Source of the DNA: Austropuccinia psidii
Taxonomy: Eukaryota; Basidiomycota; Pucciniomycetes; Pucciniales; Sphaerophragmiaceae
NCBI GenBank assembly: GCA_023105745.1
Contig: JALGQZ010000009.1
Coordinates: 14,742,564 to 14,806,563 of the forward strand
DNA: 64,000 bases
Reading direction: 5' to 3'
Under the pieces are notes generated by a model. It was not told where the DNA came from. It did not search any database and worked only from the letters and a program-made list of their open reading frames with translations. Each line of letters begins with the position of its first letter. Position 1 is the stretch's first letter. Shown here piece by piece: positions 9,596-20,129 of the stretch. The position numbers and the translations under genes are program-made.

Positions 9596-11655
9596 TTATT
9601 GCAGAGCATCACCATTCGGCCTAATAACTGGCATGTCAAGTATTTTGAGGGCGCTAGTCTGCATCTTACTACAGCCTTTGAGCCAATCTTGATCAAATAC
9701 CTGAAATGATAAGCCTTCCGGAATATCACCATCATCTGTTGATCATAATTCTGGCAATCTATCAATAGTTTTTTTACCCTTTTTTTTAATGCGATTACAA
9801 AACTCTATGTCTCGATCCATTTTTAATACCAATTCATTAAATAACTGGGAGCGCCAGCGTAATCCCACTTTGCAGTCAACTTGACGGCCATTTTCCATTA
9901 CCTCCTCAGTATATGAACATACTCGAGGGTCATTGAATTGTGATGCTAGAATGGGAAATTTAGCCGTATCACACCATTCACGACGGCGCTCACAGGTCTG
10001 CACATAATGAAGTAGATCATCATCAGTCTTTGCTCACAATGAAGAAGAGATACATTAACTAACCCTTTGACGAATCTTTGCGAGCTTTTGATTCTCCTTC
10101 TTTTTAGCCAAATACTCGGCATCCTTTTGAATAGACTTCCATTCTCTTTTCAAATAAGTGAAATATCGCTCCATTAAAGCCGCCACAACCCCATAGTTAT
10201 TATGATCCTTGTTCCAACAGTAATGATGATACTCGGTGCTGACCAGTGCAAGACGGAATGTATGGTAAAACACCATAGACATCAGCTCATTGAACGGATG
10301 TTGCCATGAGCTCTCCCAGTCCCAAGTGAATCGCTTTAGTCCTAACTTGTGGAGCTCATTTTCGCAGTAGCTTTGGAAACCCTGAGACTGAACCTGTGTT
10401 GATGGCTCATTGAAAACATCCTTGGGGACATATCCGAGATGACCAGCCACTTGAATTGCAATTTCACACTCTTCTGTGCTTGGTGGTGCTGGTAGTGAGG
10501 AAAAATCCTTATCCCTAACTTTGAGTAGGAACAGGCAATGTGCATGTACTGCTGATCTAATTCCATGGACATTCTCTGGAAGTTCTGCTTTCAGCCATTT
10601 TTGTTGCTCCTTCTGGCTTGCACGTTTCGCCACATTGTGAGCTTTACGAGCCTGGTTCCTTTGCTGTCTGCCCTTGGATTGTTCAAGCATACTCTGGGCA
10701 AGGGGCATTTGAGGATGGGTGAACTCATTATTTGACTGAGTGCCATGCTCATGCGCCGTGAAATTGTCACTCCTTGGTTCATCATTTGTTTCCATTTGAG
10801 TCGGAGACATGTTCTCATCCTCATCATCCACCATTTTTTCTCTTGATGAACTGGCATGAGATGTTCTTGGTTTGGAGGAATATGGATGATGACGTCCAAT
10901 GACTTTCTCTTTATGGACCAGAGGTGAAGATGCATAAACTTCATCACCTGCCATGCACATCATTAGTTAACACATCAAAAAATTAATGAAGACTGGTCAC
11001 TCAAAATCTTCAATTGGCTCCTGAGATCGGACTGACTTGCCTTTAGGTGCCATATCTAACCCATGAAACAAACATATCAAATGGTGAAAAAGGTTATACT
11101 CCGAAATTAAAATGACTTACTTTGATGAAGCGTAAATCCTGGATTTCCCTCCGACAGACCACTCCAAGTTACATTCTCCAATGGTCTTTTTCGTCGCCCC
11201 CCATCCACGCGCCTTTCATCACCCACATGAACCTGAGATCCTGATGTAATATTGAGGGTTGGCTGTTTACTTTGGCCAAAGGGATCCTGGGATGCGACTG
11301 GATTCCGACCAGGATTAGGGAGGAACTCACGTGGAAATTTTGATTGGGGATGAGCGTGTGATGAGATTTGAGGTGTGACTTCTGGCCCCTGAGACACATG
11401 CGTTTGTGTATTAGTGGGATTTGGGGGAATTGGAGTGACGGAAATATTTGGGATCGACCAAGTGCTTGAAGTTGGAGCCTTTGGATTTCCCACATCAATG
11501 TTAAGACCTGATACATTCATTGAGGATGCGATAGGGGTTGTGAGAGGAATGTTGGGACTCAATGGTGACTGTGTTTGAACATATTCTATGCTAGATTCAC
11601 TATTTGAGTCATGAACAGAACCTGAATGGGATTTATGTGACTTGAAAGATGACAT
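9596..11655 (-). pseudogene. Gene X: conserved transposon-borne protein of unknown function (four exons)
   Basis: Exons deduced by comparing both copies: 11655-11121 (Ser/Thr/Pro-rich, MSSFKSHKSHSGSV), 11055 to about 11005 (MAPKGKSVRSQEPIED), 10947-10064, and 9997-9596. Exon 3 has an acidic stretch (MVDDEDENM), a basic segment (RQQRNQARKAHNVAKRASQK) and a conserved block (LPENVHGIRSAVHAHCLFLLKV, ending ...MERYFTYLKREW). Exon 4 begins TCERRREWCD. The neat exon joins and the matching right copy argue for a real gene. Defects: the exon-2 donor reads TTGAGT here but GTGAGT on the right, and a TGA at 9743-9745 in exon 4 is shared by both copies, with about 50 more codons following in frame. I recognise no domain. 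In CACTA elements the second gene often encodes a DNA-binding partner of the transposase; that is only an analogy here. Confidence 0.6.
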
Positions 11656-12616
11656 AAGGGCCGAAAAAGTACATTAATATTTTTAACTAGATAAAACACC
11701 TCAGTATTATGATAAAATAGAGTGATATGAGAAGAAATCTTTTCAAATTTAGAATAGAGAAATCCTATGAATAGTTGGAACTAAGTGTTGCATGAAAGTC
11801 CAATAAGCCTCTTTTTAGGAGAATCCTCCCTGCCTCCTCTTGAGCTCCTCCGCTTTTATCGGAAACCACCCAGCACGGCCTACCACCATATAATGTAATA
11901 TTTCCTTGATCTCAAAGGGGACCCATCATCCATAAGTAATCATATTTGGTAACATTTCCGCCTCCCCATTGTCACATTTTGTGAATTATCCAAACTGCTA
12001 ATATATGCATTGAAATTCCACAGCATTGTACATCTGTAAAGGGGTATATTCATGCAGGATTTACCCACAAAAGAGACATCACCTTTTCAAGAAAGGCGAG
12101 ACAATTCAAATCACATTCCAACCGATTAAAAGCCTGCTTCACTCAAACCAAATACCAAGACTTTAGCTGCACTCCAACCCCTTATGTAATAGAGTTATAT
12201 TGTTATGTCTGTAATAAGGTTTAAGCCATGTAGGATGGCGTGCCAGCGTACATGGTTTGAATGTCAATCCCCTCGAATCAATGTTGACACATCCCTATTG
12301 GAACACCCCTCAAGGGTCAAAACCGCAGTATCGCCATGTGTAAATAAAATAGAATATGTATGAGCATTGAGCAGCATGGCATTTTACCCAATTAAACTCC
12401 TAACCAATTCCGCCATCCAGATGAGACATGTTACACTCCATCAGCTGCAGCTCACGCACCATTACAAATGGGATAAAATTCTCAGATGGCTCAAATCATC
12501 TCCCCCTTCATAAAAAATCACTCAATTTTTTTTTCAATTAATAACACTCCTAAACACTTTCACATCAGCCATAGATATTTATACACAAACCAACTGTACT
12601 CCCAATTCCTGCAACA
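11656..12616. promoter_or_regulatory. Divergent promoter region between gene X and the transposase gene
   Basis: Gene X (-) and the transposase (+) are transcribed away from this 960-bp gap. It has no coding signal, holds one palindrome (12226-12255), and is conserved in the right copy at 42,453-43,413. The final 100 bp before the transposase ATG is pyrimidine- and A-rich, as in many fungal promoters. Confidence 0.5.
12226..12255. repeat. 30-bp palindrome in the X/transposase divergent region
   Basis: CCATGTAGGATGG, CGTG, CCAGCGTACATGG: the arms pair with two mismatches. The right-copy counterpart at 42814-42843 (arms CCATGTACGCTGG and CCATCGTACATGG) is also imperfect. It lies about 360 bp before the transposase ATG and 570 bp before gene X. 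Confidence 0.85.
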
Positions 12617-15600
12617 ATGACAACCCGCCGCTATTCCTCAATGCGTACATGCATGTGTCAACACTGCTCAACTCAAACACACTCTTCCCCTGAGGGTGAT
12701 AGGCCTGGAGTTGCCTTCACACCTTTCCAATATAAACAGCACATTAAAAAGCTCAAATCAACCATTGCACCCAAATCTCTTCCAAACATCCCTACTTCTG
12801 CATCAGGATCTGAGTGCCCACAACTTCTTTTGGATCCAATATTCCCAGCTGATTATTCACCATTGACCCAAAGCACCTTCTCCACAGCACCGCGGCTCAA
12901 TTCAATTGCACAGAAACCATACAGCAGCAGTCAAACCCTTCCTCCACAAGACCTTGGAATGATAATATCTGCCATTCTATCATTAAGGTATAATATACCC
13001 CGCCGGGCTTCACGCATTCTCAACCCCGCCCTAAACCTGCTGATCAAGTCCAGCATCTCAAGCTCCTGTGGTCCCCCCATTCCTGCATTGCAAATACCTC
13101 AAGATCTGAGTACCATATTTGAACATCTCCAATTGGAGCCAGTGATTCAAAACTATATATGTTGTCCTCAATGTTGCTCTCTTAATGGCCTTACTGAATC
13201 AGTCACAACTGACCAACCCCACTGTCAACGCCTTAATGACCCAAATGATCATGATCCCCCTTGCACACAATCATTAGGCAAATTCATCTATTCATTTGAA
13301 CCCCACACCCAAAACACAACCAACATGAAGCAAAAATTTATACCAACAAAACATTTCATTTATCAACCATTCAAAAATTGGCTTGACAGATTTCTCCAGC
13401 GTGCTGGAATTATGGACATTCTGCATCAACATCAACAATCCCAAACTCCCGAAGATTTCCCAAAACGTGACGTCTGGGATGGATTGGTCTGGAGACGCTT
13501 CACTGGCACTAGAAATATCCATGACCCCCCATTCATGTCCATTCCTGGTGCATTGGCCTTCTCCATTTATGTGGACTGTTTTAATGGACATGGAAAGTCA
13601 ACCCGGTTGGCCAGCATTGGACCTATCATGCATATTTGTCTTAATATCCCCCCAAGTGAAAGATTGAAGCCAGAGAATGTCTATGTTGCAGGAATCATCC
13701 CTGGTCCGAAGGAGCCAACTTCCCTTCAATTGAATTATTTATTAATGCCACTAATCAAGGAGCTCAAAGAGCTATGGCAAGGTTACCATTTTTCACCCAC
13801 CTCAACAGGTCCTTCAGGATCCTTTATCCGTGTTGCCATTCTCACAGCCATTGCGGATGTGGTTGCCATGCGCAAGCTTACTGGATTTATTTCCCATTCA
13901 GGCAACCACTTTTGTAATTTGTGCACCATTCACAAAGCTCAAATTGAAGAAATTGGTCCTCAATTTCACTACACACGCTCATATCAAAATCATAAATCAA
14001 CCATTGCCAAATGGCTTCGGGCAACCCCACAACAAAGACAAGCAATTTTCTCTGAGTATGGAGTGTGATATTCAATTTTAGAAGACCTTCCGTATTGGGA
14101 TGCAACCAGAATGGTTAATCTTGACATAATGCATAATTTAATACTTGGAATTTTGAAGGATCATGCAACTTTCAAATTGTGCATTCCAGAGTCCAAATCA
14201 AAAATTTACCTCAGGTCCCGCAGGAAATCCAATGACACCAACAGTTCAGACTCAGATTCCATGACCTCCAACAGCTCTCTTGAAAAAATCACATTGAGAG
14301 AGGCCCGCTCCCTGAGAAGAGACGCAGCAAAAATAATAAATGAGCCACTCCCCACTACTTCCACCCGAAAAAACTACTTCCCAATGCGCACCCCTCACAC
14401 GGAACATCCATCTAGTGGTTCTGCGGGGATTCCTTCATTTGATGCAGATTACATCCCCTCTGAATTGGATATCACTGCACTGAGTGATCACCAGATCAAG
14501 GGTGAGGCTCTGGAGCATCTCCGTCAAATCATCTCTGAGATGATAATTCCCTCATCATGGACAAGGGTACCTCGCAACATGGGTTCCCCCTCTCATGGTA
14601 GCTTAAAAGCCGCTGAATGGGCTCTCTTATATAAGGTCTATATTCCATTTTTAATTCTCAGTCAACAGATGTCATTAGATGTACACCAATCCGCGACCAT
14701 TCAAAGAAAAATGGGTCAGTCAGAAGAACTTGCAAATGAACTAACCAAGAATACATTCCATTTGATTAGTGCTATCAACATTGCCACCAGTTGGACTGTT
14801 TCAATAGGAGATGAGACTTCATTTGCTGAACATTGGAAAAAATTCTGCCTTTCCAATCAACTCCTGTTCCCAAAACAGAAAAGTAAACCAAATCATCATT
14901 TTGCTGATCATATTCCCGAACTCTTCCAACGTTGGGGCCCAGCACAAGCCTCAGCCACATGGGGTTATGAGCGCTTGATTGGAGGATTTGCAAAAATGCC
15001 AACAAATAACAAAATATGTATGTCAATTAATAAGATGAATATATTCACATTGATTAAACACCTGAACTGAATAAGATTAACTTCTTTCAACTCTGAATAG
15101 ATGATATAGATAAAACCTTACTTCAACATATCTGTTGATGTTCCAACCTTTCCGTTCTCCTGAAATCCCCATCCGTGCCATGTGAAATAAAACAGCTTTT
15201 TGAATCACAGCCACCTTCCCTGTTCAATGACCATAAATATAACAAACCATCCCGCCATGACCAAGAAAATTATGATTGCCTGGTTGAGTACTTACAGAAT
15301 TTTCATGCAACAAGGGAAATAGTTGATTGGATCAGCTTAGACACTACCGTGCAATCCACAAGTCCTCCCACTTCAAGGATTGTCTCACCTTGGTATTTTC
15401 CAGTTTCAAACATTAATATTGGGAACAATATATTTTCAACTGAATCCAAAAATGTCAGCAACAGTGTGATATGTTTTCTTAGGGGCAACTCACGACAATT
15501 TGGTATTATTAATAGCATTTTTAAAGTCTCTGAGCCATCTAGCATACTGAAGAATAACTTTCTGATCTTAAAAGCTTTGAAGATTGATGTGAATTTCTTA

Positions 15601-15795
15601 CCAGATTGACCGCATCTGAATATTTATAAAGCTGTTGGTTTTGGTGATGGACACTTGATTATATCTGAAGAAGAAATTGAAGGTAACTGTGGATTGTATG
15701 ATAACAAAGTTCTGTCATGTGGACTGCTTGTAATGATAAAGCCGTTATTTCATGAAATTTAGTCTACAGAAATGCAAATATCTCAGATTCATTAG
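12617..15795 (+). pseudogene. TNP2-type (CACTA/EnSpm superfamily) transposase, degraded
   Basis: TNP2 transposases cut and join CACTA-type elements through a DDE/D nuclease fold. Seen in order: MCQHC at the N terminus, CCPQCCSLN (about 13171), YVDCFNGHGKST (first acidic residue, about 13573), LNIPPSERLKPENVYVAGIIPGPKEP (strong TNP2 signature, about 13640-13718), HFCNLCTIHKAQ, and the LDIMHNLILG block (Asp at 14123-14125). The C-terminal part includes TWGYERLIGGF. An intron probably runs from the GTATGT near 15017 to an AG near 15100, after which the frame continues to a TAG at 15793-15795. Stops: TGA 14066-14068 and a TGA near 15141 are present in both copies; TGA 15607-15609 is TGG in the right copy; a TAG follows near 15760. 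No intact product is possible without readthrough. Confidence 0.8.
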
Positions 15796-16019
15796 CAATT
15801 TGGCTAGTGAAATAACTGCCTCAAAATTTAGTGACAGAGACATGCCATTGTGACAAGCAAAGCCCATTATTTCACATTGCCACAAAGAACTTACTATTTT
15901 GACATTGGGTACAGTGTGAATAAGCCAAGTTCAATGATCAAATGACCCACACACTCACCTTTCACAGCATCCAAAATTTCTAACTGTGCCATCATCATGT
16001 TGGAAGGGGAAGCGGCCCT
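15796..16019. other. Transposase 3' flank, no gene seen
   Basis: AT-rich, conserved in the right copy (39,045-39,260). It separates the transposase stop from the GC-rich minisatellite. Nothing codes recognisably. Confidence 0.4.
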
Positions 16020-16165
16020 TGCGCACCCGCACGCGCACACGCCAATGCACACGCAAGCGCACCAGCACACGCCAATGCACACGCAAGCGCACCAGCACAT
16101 TCCAATGCACACGCAAGCGCACCCGCACCCGCATACGCCCCTGCACACGCACCCGCACACGCGGT
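16020..16165. repeat. GC-rich 30-bp minisatellite near the transposon 3' end
   Basis: Units of about 30 bp contain CACACGCCAATGCACACGC followed by AAGCGCACC. Near-exact copies start around 16036 and 16066, with diverged units either side. The right copy (38950-39040) has fewer units, so copy number has changed. Open frames on both strands (His/Thr/Pro- or Cys/Val/Gly-rich) are products of the repeat. Confidence 0.85.
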
Positions 16166-16439
16166 ATTGTGCGGCGGGCTCTCCCAGTTTCACCTGCAAA
16201 ACGACAATTCCGCTCAGGCGGAGTCCTTTTATGGATGAGCTGGTGAAGTCAAACCCCCCGCCTACATCAAGACTGGCTGAAGGACCTCTTTGATGTGTGT
16301 TTGTGCAAACAGGCGGGTCTTGTGTAATTTTTACCAACCATTGGACGGTTGCGGGATGATCAGGTGGTGAGGAATCTGATTTGAAGGCACAGGGGAACCA
16401 ATATTGGTGGATGTCACAGGATTTGGTGTAAGACAAGAG

Positions 16440-16565
16440 TGTGACGTGTGCTCTACGTTCCCTTGATTTTTGCTTGACGTGAGCTCGACTTTTATCCTGC
16501 TTGATGTTTGCTTGACATGAAGTCAATCGCCGACGATTGACACGAGATTCGCCCTGGTGAAAAGG
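16440..16565. repeat. Sub-terminal repeats at the transposon 3' end
   Basis: Several variants of GCTTGACRTGA / CTTGATGTTTG occur (CTTGACGTGA, CTTGATGT, CTTGACATGA), followed by a hairpin TCAATCGCCGACGATTGA and the boundary sequence CCTGGTGAAAAGG. The inverse word TCACGTCAAG is present at 5590. This fits the sub-terminal binding sites of CACTA-like elements. Exact TIR and 3-bp target duplication could not be fixed because the other end lies outside the comparable region. Confidence 0.5.
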
Positions 16566-16617
16566 CACAGGGATTGTCTGGACCAAGACATAAACAAATT
16601 GTTTAATGTATACCATA

Positions 16618-18809
16618 TGTAAGGTTTGTCTATGAAACTCTTGATAATAGTAACAATATCAAGAGTACTATGACTGTCCTCAGTAGAAAAATATAATATA
16701 ATAAAATATTACAACCACAAATTTGAATATAATTATTAAAAATAATTATATAAAAAAAAATAAGTTGATTATTATTATAATAATATAATAATAAAAATAA
16801 TAATAATAATTATAATAAATTATAATTATTCTATTATTGTTATAGTCACTGACAGTTATAACAATAAGAAGTGTAAAGCTCTTAATGAGACAATTACATG
16901 TGGAAAATATGAATATTAACCACTTATAAATAATATAAATATTATTTATAAAAATAATTAAACACACACTGTGCAGAAATAATTCTTTTAGAATAAAAAT
17001 TTTATATAAAAAAACTAATATTTAGATAAAAAAAATATAGAACTTTAAAGAAAACTTACTTATAAGATTTATTTAATACAACAAGTCTAATACAACAGTT
17101 ATTATACTAAATAAAGGTTATAAGTTAAAAACATGTCAAAAATCAAAAAATTTAAAGATAAAACAACTTTTTATAATATAAATTATGATTAAAGAGTTTT
17201 TGAGAGGAATTTGTGGATTTCAAAAGATATTTAAAATGATAATTTTATATAATAAAATATATTATTGGTGATTACAACAATAATCTAAATTCTATGACTT
17301 CAATTCTTTAATTTTAATAAATAAAGAATAAAAATAACTTAAGAATTACTTTTAATAATAAGATTTTATATTTAATAAAACTTTACCTGTTTAAATTTCT
17401 AATATGATTGGATTAATAATGAATGATGGACAAAAACAGTGATCAAAAGACACTTTTTATGTCTTAAGAGCAGCTCTCATGATTCATAATGGATATAGAG
17501 GGCGTGCTCAGGTCAAAACTGAAAAACCGTGCTTAACAATAAAGTTCTTAACTTAAGGCAACTTATTTTTACTTCCAATTTAAAGTTACCAGTGTTATTC
17601 TTAACTCCAAGTAACTTTAATCCTCATTTAGTTTAAGTGTTTTAAGTTTTAATATAAAATAAGGTTATTTATATTAAAGTTCATCACATGAACAACTTAA
17701 ATTTAGAGTTTCAAGCAAAAATCTCTTAAACTCAATTTTTAATTAATTTCTAAAGAAATCATAAGTTTCTTTAAGTTTAATTGAAAGAGTAAATTTCCAG
17801 GCCAATTACCCAGGAAATTTATTTATAAAAGATACTTAAAATTTAATTTATATATTGATAATATTAAATTCTAAGTTGTGTGAAATTTTCAAACAAATCC
17901 ATTAAGAATTGGATTTTTAATGAATTTTTGAAGTTATTGCTATTTTTCCATGTAAAATAGCAAAACGCACCAAACCTTAAGTTTTGATAAGGTGCTAATG
18001 CTTGAAGCTTTAAAGTTTTAATCTTAGTTAAGGTTTTTAAGCTTAATTAAGCTCTGATAGTTCTTAAAACCTTGATTTCAAGCCTGCATATTGGGATTTA
18101 CTTTTTGGCAGCTTGAAATTCCTGTCCAAATTGGGATAAAACCAGTTTAAACCTTAAGGTTGGATCAAAGTCTAATCTTAAAGTTTAAATAAGGTTGAAA
18201 ATCCTCCAATACAGGTTGACAACCTTACTTGAATCCTTGCAGATCCAAAAAGCTGGGTACCCCAGCTCTATTTGGTCTTTTTCCTTTGTCCCACCTTTCT
18301 GTGTGGATTTTGCCCTTTTACTTATTTAAAGCCATACTATGGCCTTAAACCCTTTTAAATTGAGCTCACGCAGGATTTACATTCTGTATGGCAAATCCTT
18401 AGCCAATTCAGTAAATATACACCACACCTCAATTTTAACTAAAATTTTGGTAAGTTTGCATTAACCTTATGCAACTTTAAATTTAAGCTTATTTAAGCTT
18501 AAATTTAACAATTTTAAAAAATGTTAAAAAAAGTTACATTAGTACTGTGAGATTCTTAAATCTTCCAATAACATAAAAAATAAGTGGTTTTGGGTATAAC
18601 ACCCTATGGGTGTACCCTAGGTTATTTTTGGTGTAGAATCCAAAAATGACATAATATTTAGAACTTTGTTTATCCAAAAAAAAGTTATACTTATTTTTTA
18701 TTATTTTTTATTTTAAATTCAACTAAAAAGTCTGGATAAGACAAAATTAACTGTTTATAAAATCATTTGTGGCCTTATGGGTATGTCATACATACCTCAC
18801 AGGCTCACA
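16618..18809 (-). repeat. Solo LTR D of the TGTAAGG family, target duplication CCATA
   Basis: It begins TGTAAGGTTTGTC and ends GGCTCACA on the plus strand. CCATA occurs just before (16613-16617) and just after (18810-18814). Removing it joins a gag frame across the site. It is 2192 bp, AT-rich, and the most diverged of the four LTRs of this family in the window. Orientation follows the coding strand of the full element at 22511-33060. Confidence 0.85.
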
Positions 18810-18814
18810 CCATA

Positions 18815-19790
18815 GCTTGAAGCCCCAACCACAAGGCCAAGTTATGGAGAATCCATATCAACCAGATGAAATCAAACCAGATGCCATGTTGATGAATAAG
18901 GCAAGATATCCATCACAATACCAGGATGGAGATGGCATGTCTTATTCAGAGAAGGAAGCCTTGAAACAGCTTCCTGAGGCCTCAAGGTGGCCCAAATTCT
19001 CTGGATCAGGAAAATATGATCATATGGAGCTCCTAGATTATATTGATGGACTCTTCATTGATGTACCAAGCATACCAGACTACTTGATTACTGCTAGATT
19101 GAATACTGCATTTAAAGGTCATGCTAGTATATGGTACACAGAAATGAAAGAAATCCATGGCAGATGAAACTGGCCATGGTGGAAGAGTCAAATCATCCAA
19201 AAGTACAGTAATGGAACTTGGATATGGCAGAAGACCATGTCATTTGAAAATGACAAATACTCAGTGGATAAAGATCCATATGAGTGGTGTCTTAGACAGT
19301 CTAAAAGACTTAAAGCCATTGATCCTCAGATGAACATCCAAATGAGGAATCACAAGCTTCCGACACAACTGCCAGGAGAACTAGAACATGCAGTAAAATG
19401 CAGATGCAACCGAAATTGCACTCTAGATGACATTGCCAACACCTTACAAGACATAAGGAAAAGGACTAATATAGGGAAATTCACCCCATATGAGAGCATT
19501 GGTTTCAAAGAGAAACAACCTTTAAGGGTAGAGTTTAAAGACAAACCCAAAGAAAGAGTGGCAGAAGTGGAAAAGAAGAGAACTTCTTGTCACAATTGTG
19601 GTTCAACAGACCACTATGCCAACAACTGTCCAAAGGCAAAAAAAAGTCTATGCCATTGAGAAAGTCCCAGGGGATGAATCCCCAACAGAGGATTCTGAAT
19701 CAGACTCTATGGTTGATGCCATCAGAGAACAATCTGATGATGAACAGGACCCAATGGAAGAATTTCTAGTGGAGTAACAAGGGGAAACCG
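18815..19790 (+). pseudogene. Outer Ty3 gag (capsid/nucleocapsid)
   Basis: The protein starting MENPYQPDEIKPDAMLMNK (ATG at 18844) has a retrotransposon gag domain (WPKFSGSGKYDHMELLDYIDGL; QIIQKYSNGTWIWQK) and a CCHC zinc knuckle CHNCGSTDHYANNC (about 19591-19632). The frame also runs upstream across the solo-LTR target site, so the N terminus is missing. Breaks: TGA at 19165-19167, a one-base slip in the A-run after the knuckle (about 19640), and TAA near 19776. Gag would package element RNA into virus-like particles in the cytoplasm; this copy cannot. Confidence 0.8.
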
Positions 19791-19813
19791 CACTGGAAAT
19801 TCAGGACATACAG

Positions 19814-20124
19814 TTGGAAGCAGGCATGCCACAGGACACTTCCAACAAAAACCTGTGCAAACATACACAAGATGCCCAAACATTCCTGGTTACACCAACT
19901 AAAGGAATGGCATATATACATGGAACAGCCACAAAGATGACTGTATGTATTGAAAATGCTCAGCACCCACTGATCATTGATAGTGGAGCACACTGCTCCA
20001 TAGTGGCCAGAAATTATCTGCATAACCACTTCCCAAATTGGGAAAAAAAGCTCTTTCCCACTAAGGCAAAGAACTTTAAAAGTGCATTAGGGAAGATGAC
20101 TTCCATTGGGACAATTATTAAAGA
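19814..20124 (+). pseudogene. Outer Ty3 aspartic protease
   Basis: The retropepsin active-site motif PLIIDSGAHCSIV is at about 19969-20007. The frame is open until the solo LTR enters at 20130 and resumes after 22161 with IIPHRNGNIRLNPEQ. In Ty3 elements this enzyme processes gag-pol. Confidence 0.75.
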
Positions 20125-20129
20125 GATAA

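Larger units (their letters stand above)
5587..16565 (+). mobile_element. Left copy of a TNP2-type DNA transposon carrying a SNF2 helicase and gene X
   Basis: From 5587 (AATCACGTCAAGCC) to 16565 (CCTGGTGAAAAGG) this region matches the reverse complement of 38568-64000 once the 14.5-kb retrotransposon there is removed. The 16565 end is sharp: beyond it the two copies have unrelated flanks, and on this side the flank reads as retrotransposon gag. The 5587 limit only marks where the window ends for the other copy, so the true left end may lie further left. Gene order is helicase (+), gene X (-), transposase (+). A TCACGTCAAG word near 5590 has its inverse CTTGACGTGA near 16474, possible terminal or sub-terminal inverted repeats. 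All three genes carry lesions, so this copy is not autonomous. Confidence 0.75.

Noticed and set aside
14048..14085. Very short intron (GTGTGATATT...TTTTAG, 19 nt) removing the transposase TGA
   Set aside because: Much shorter than the 58-67 nt introns seen in the same element; the frame is continuous across the TGA, so a nonsense change is simpler.
15894..16616. 240-codon minus-strand frame with Cys/Val/Gly repeats
   Set aside because: It crosses the GC-rich minisatellite and the transposon terminus; open on both strands because of the repeat. Not conserved as a frame in the right copy.
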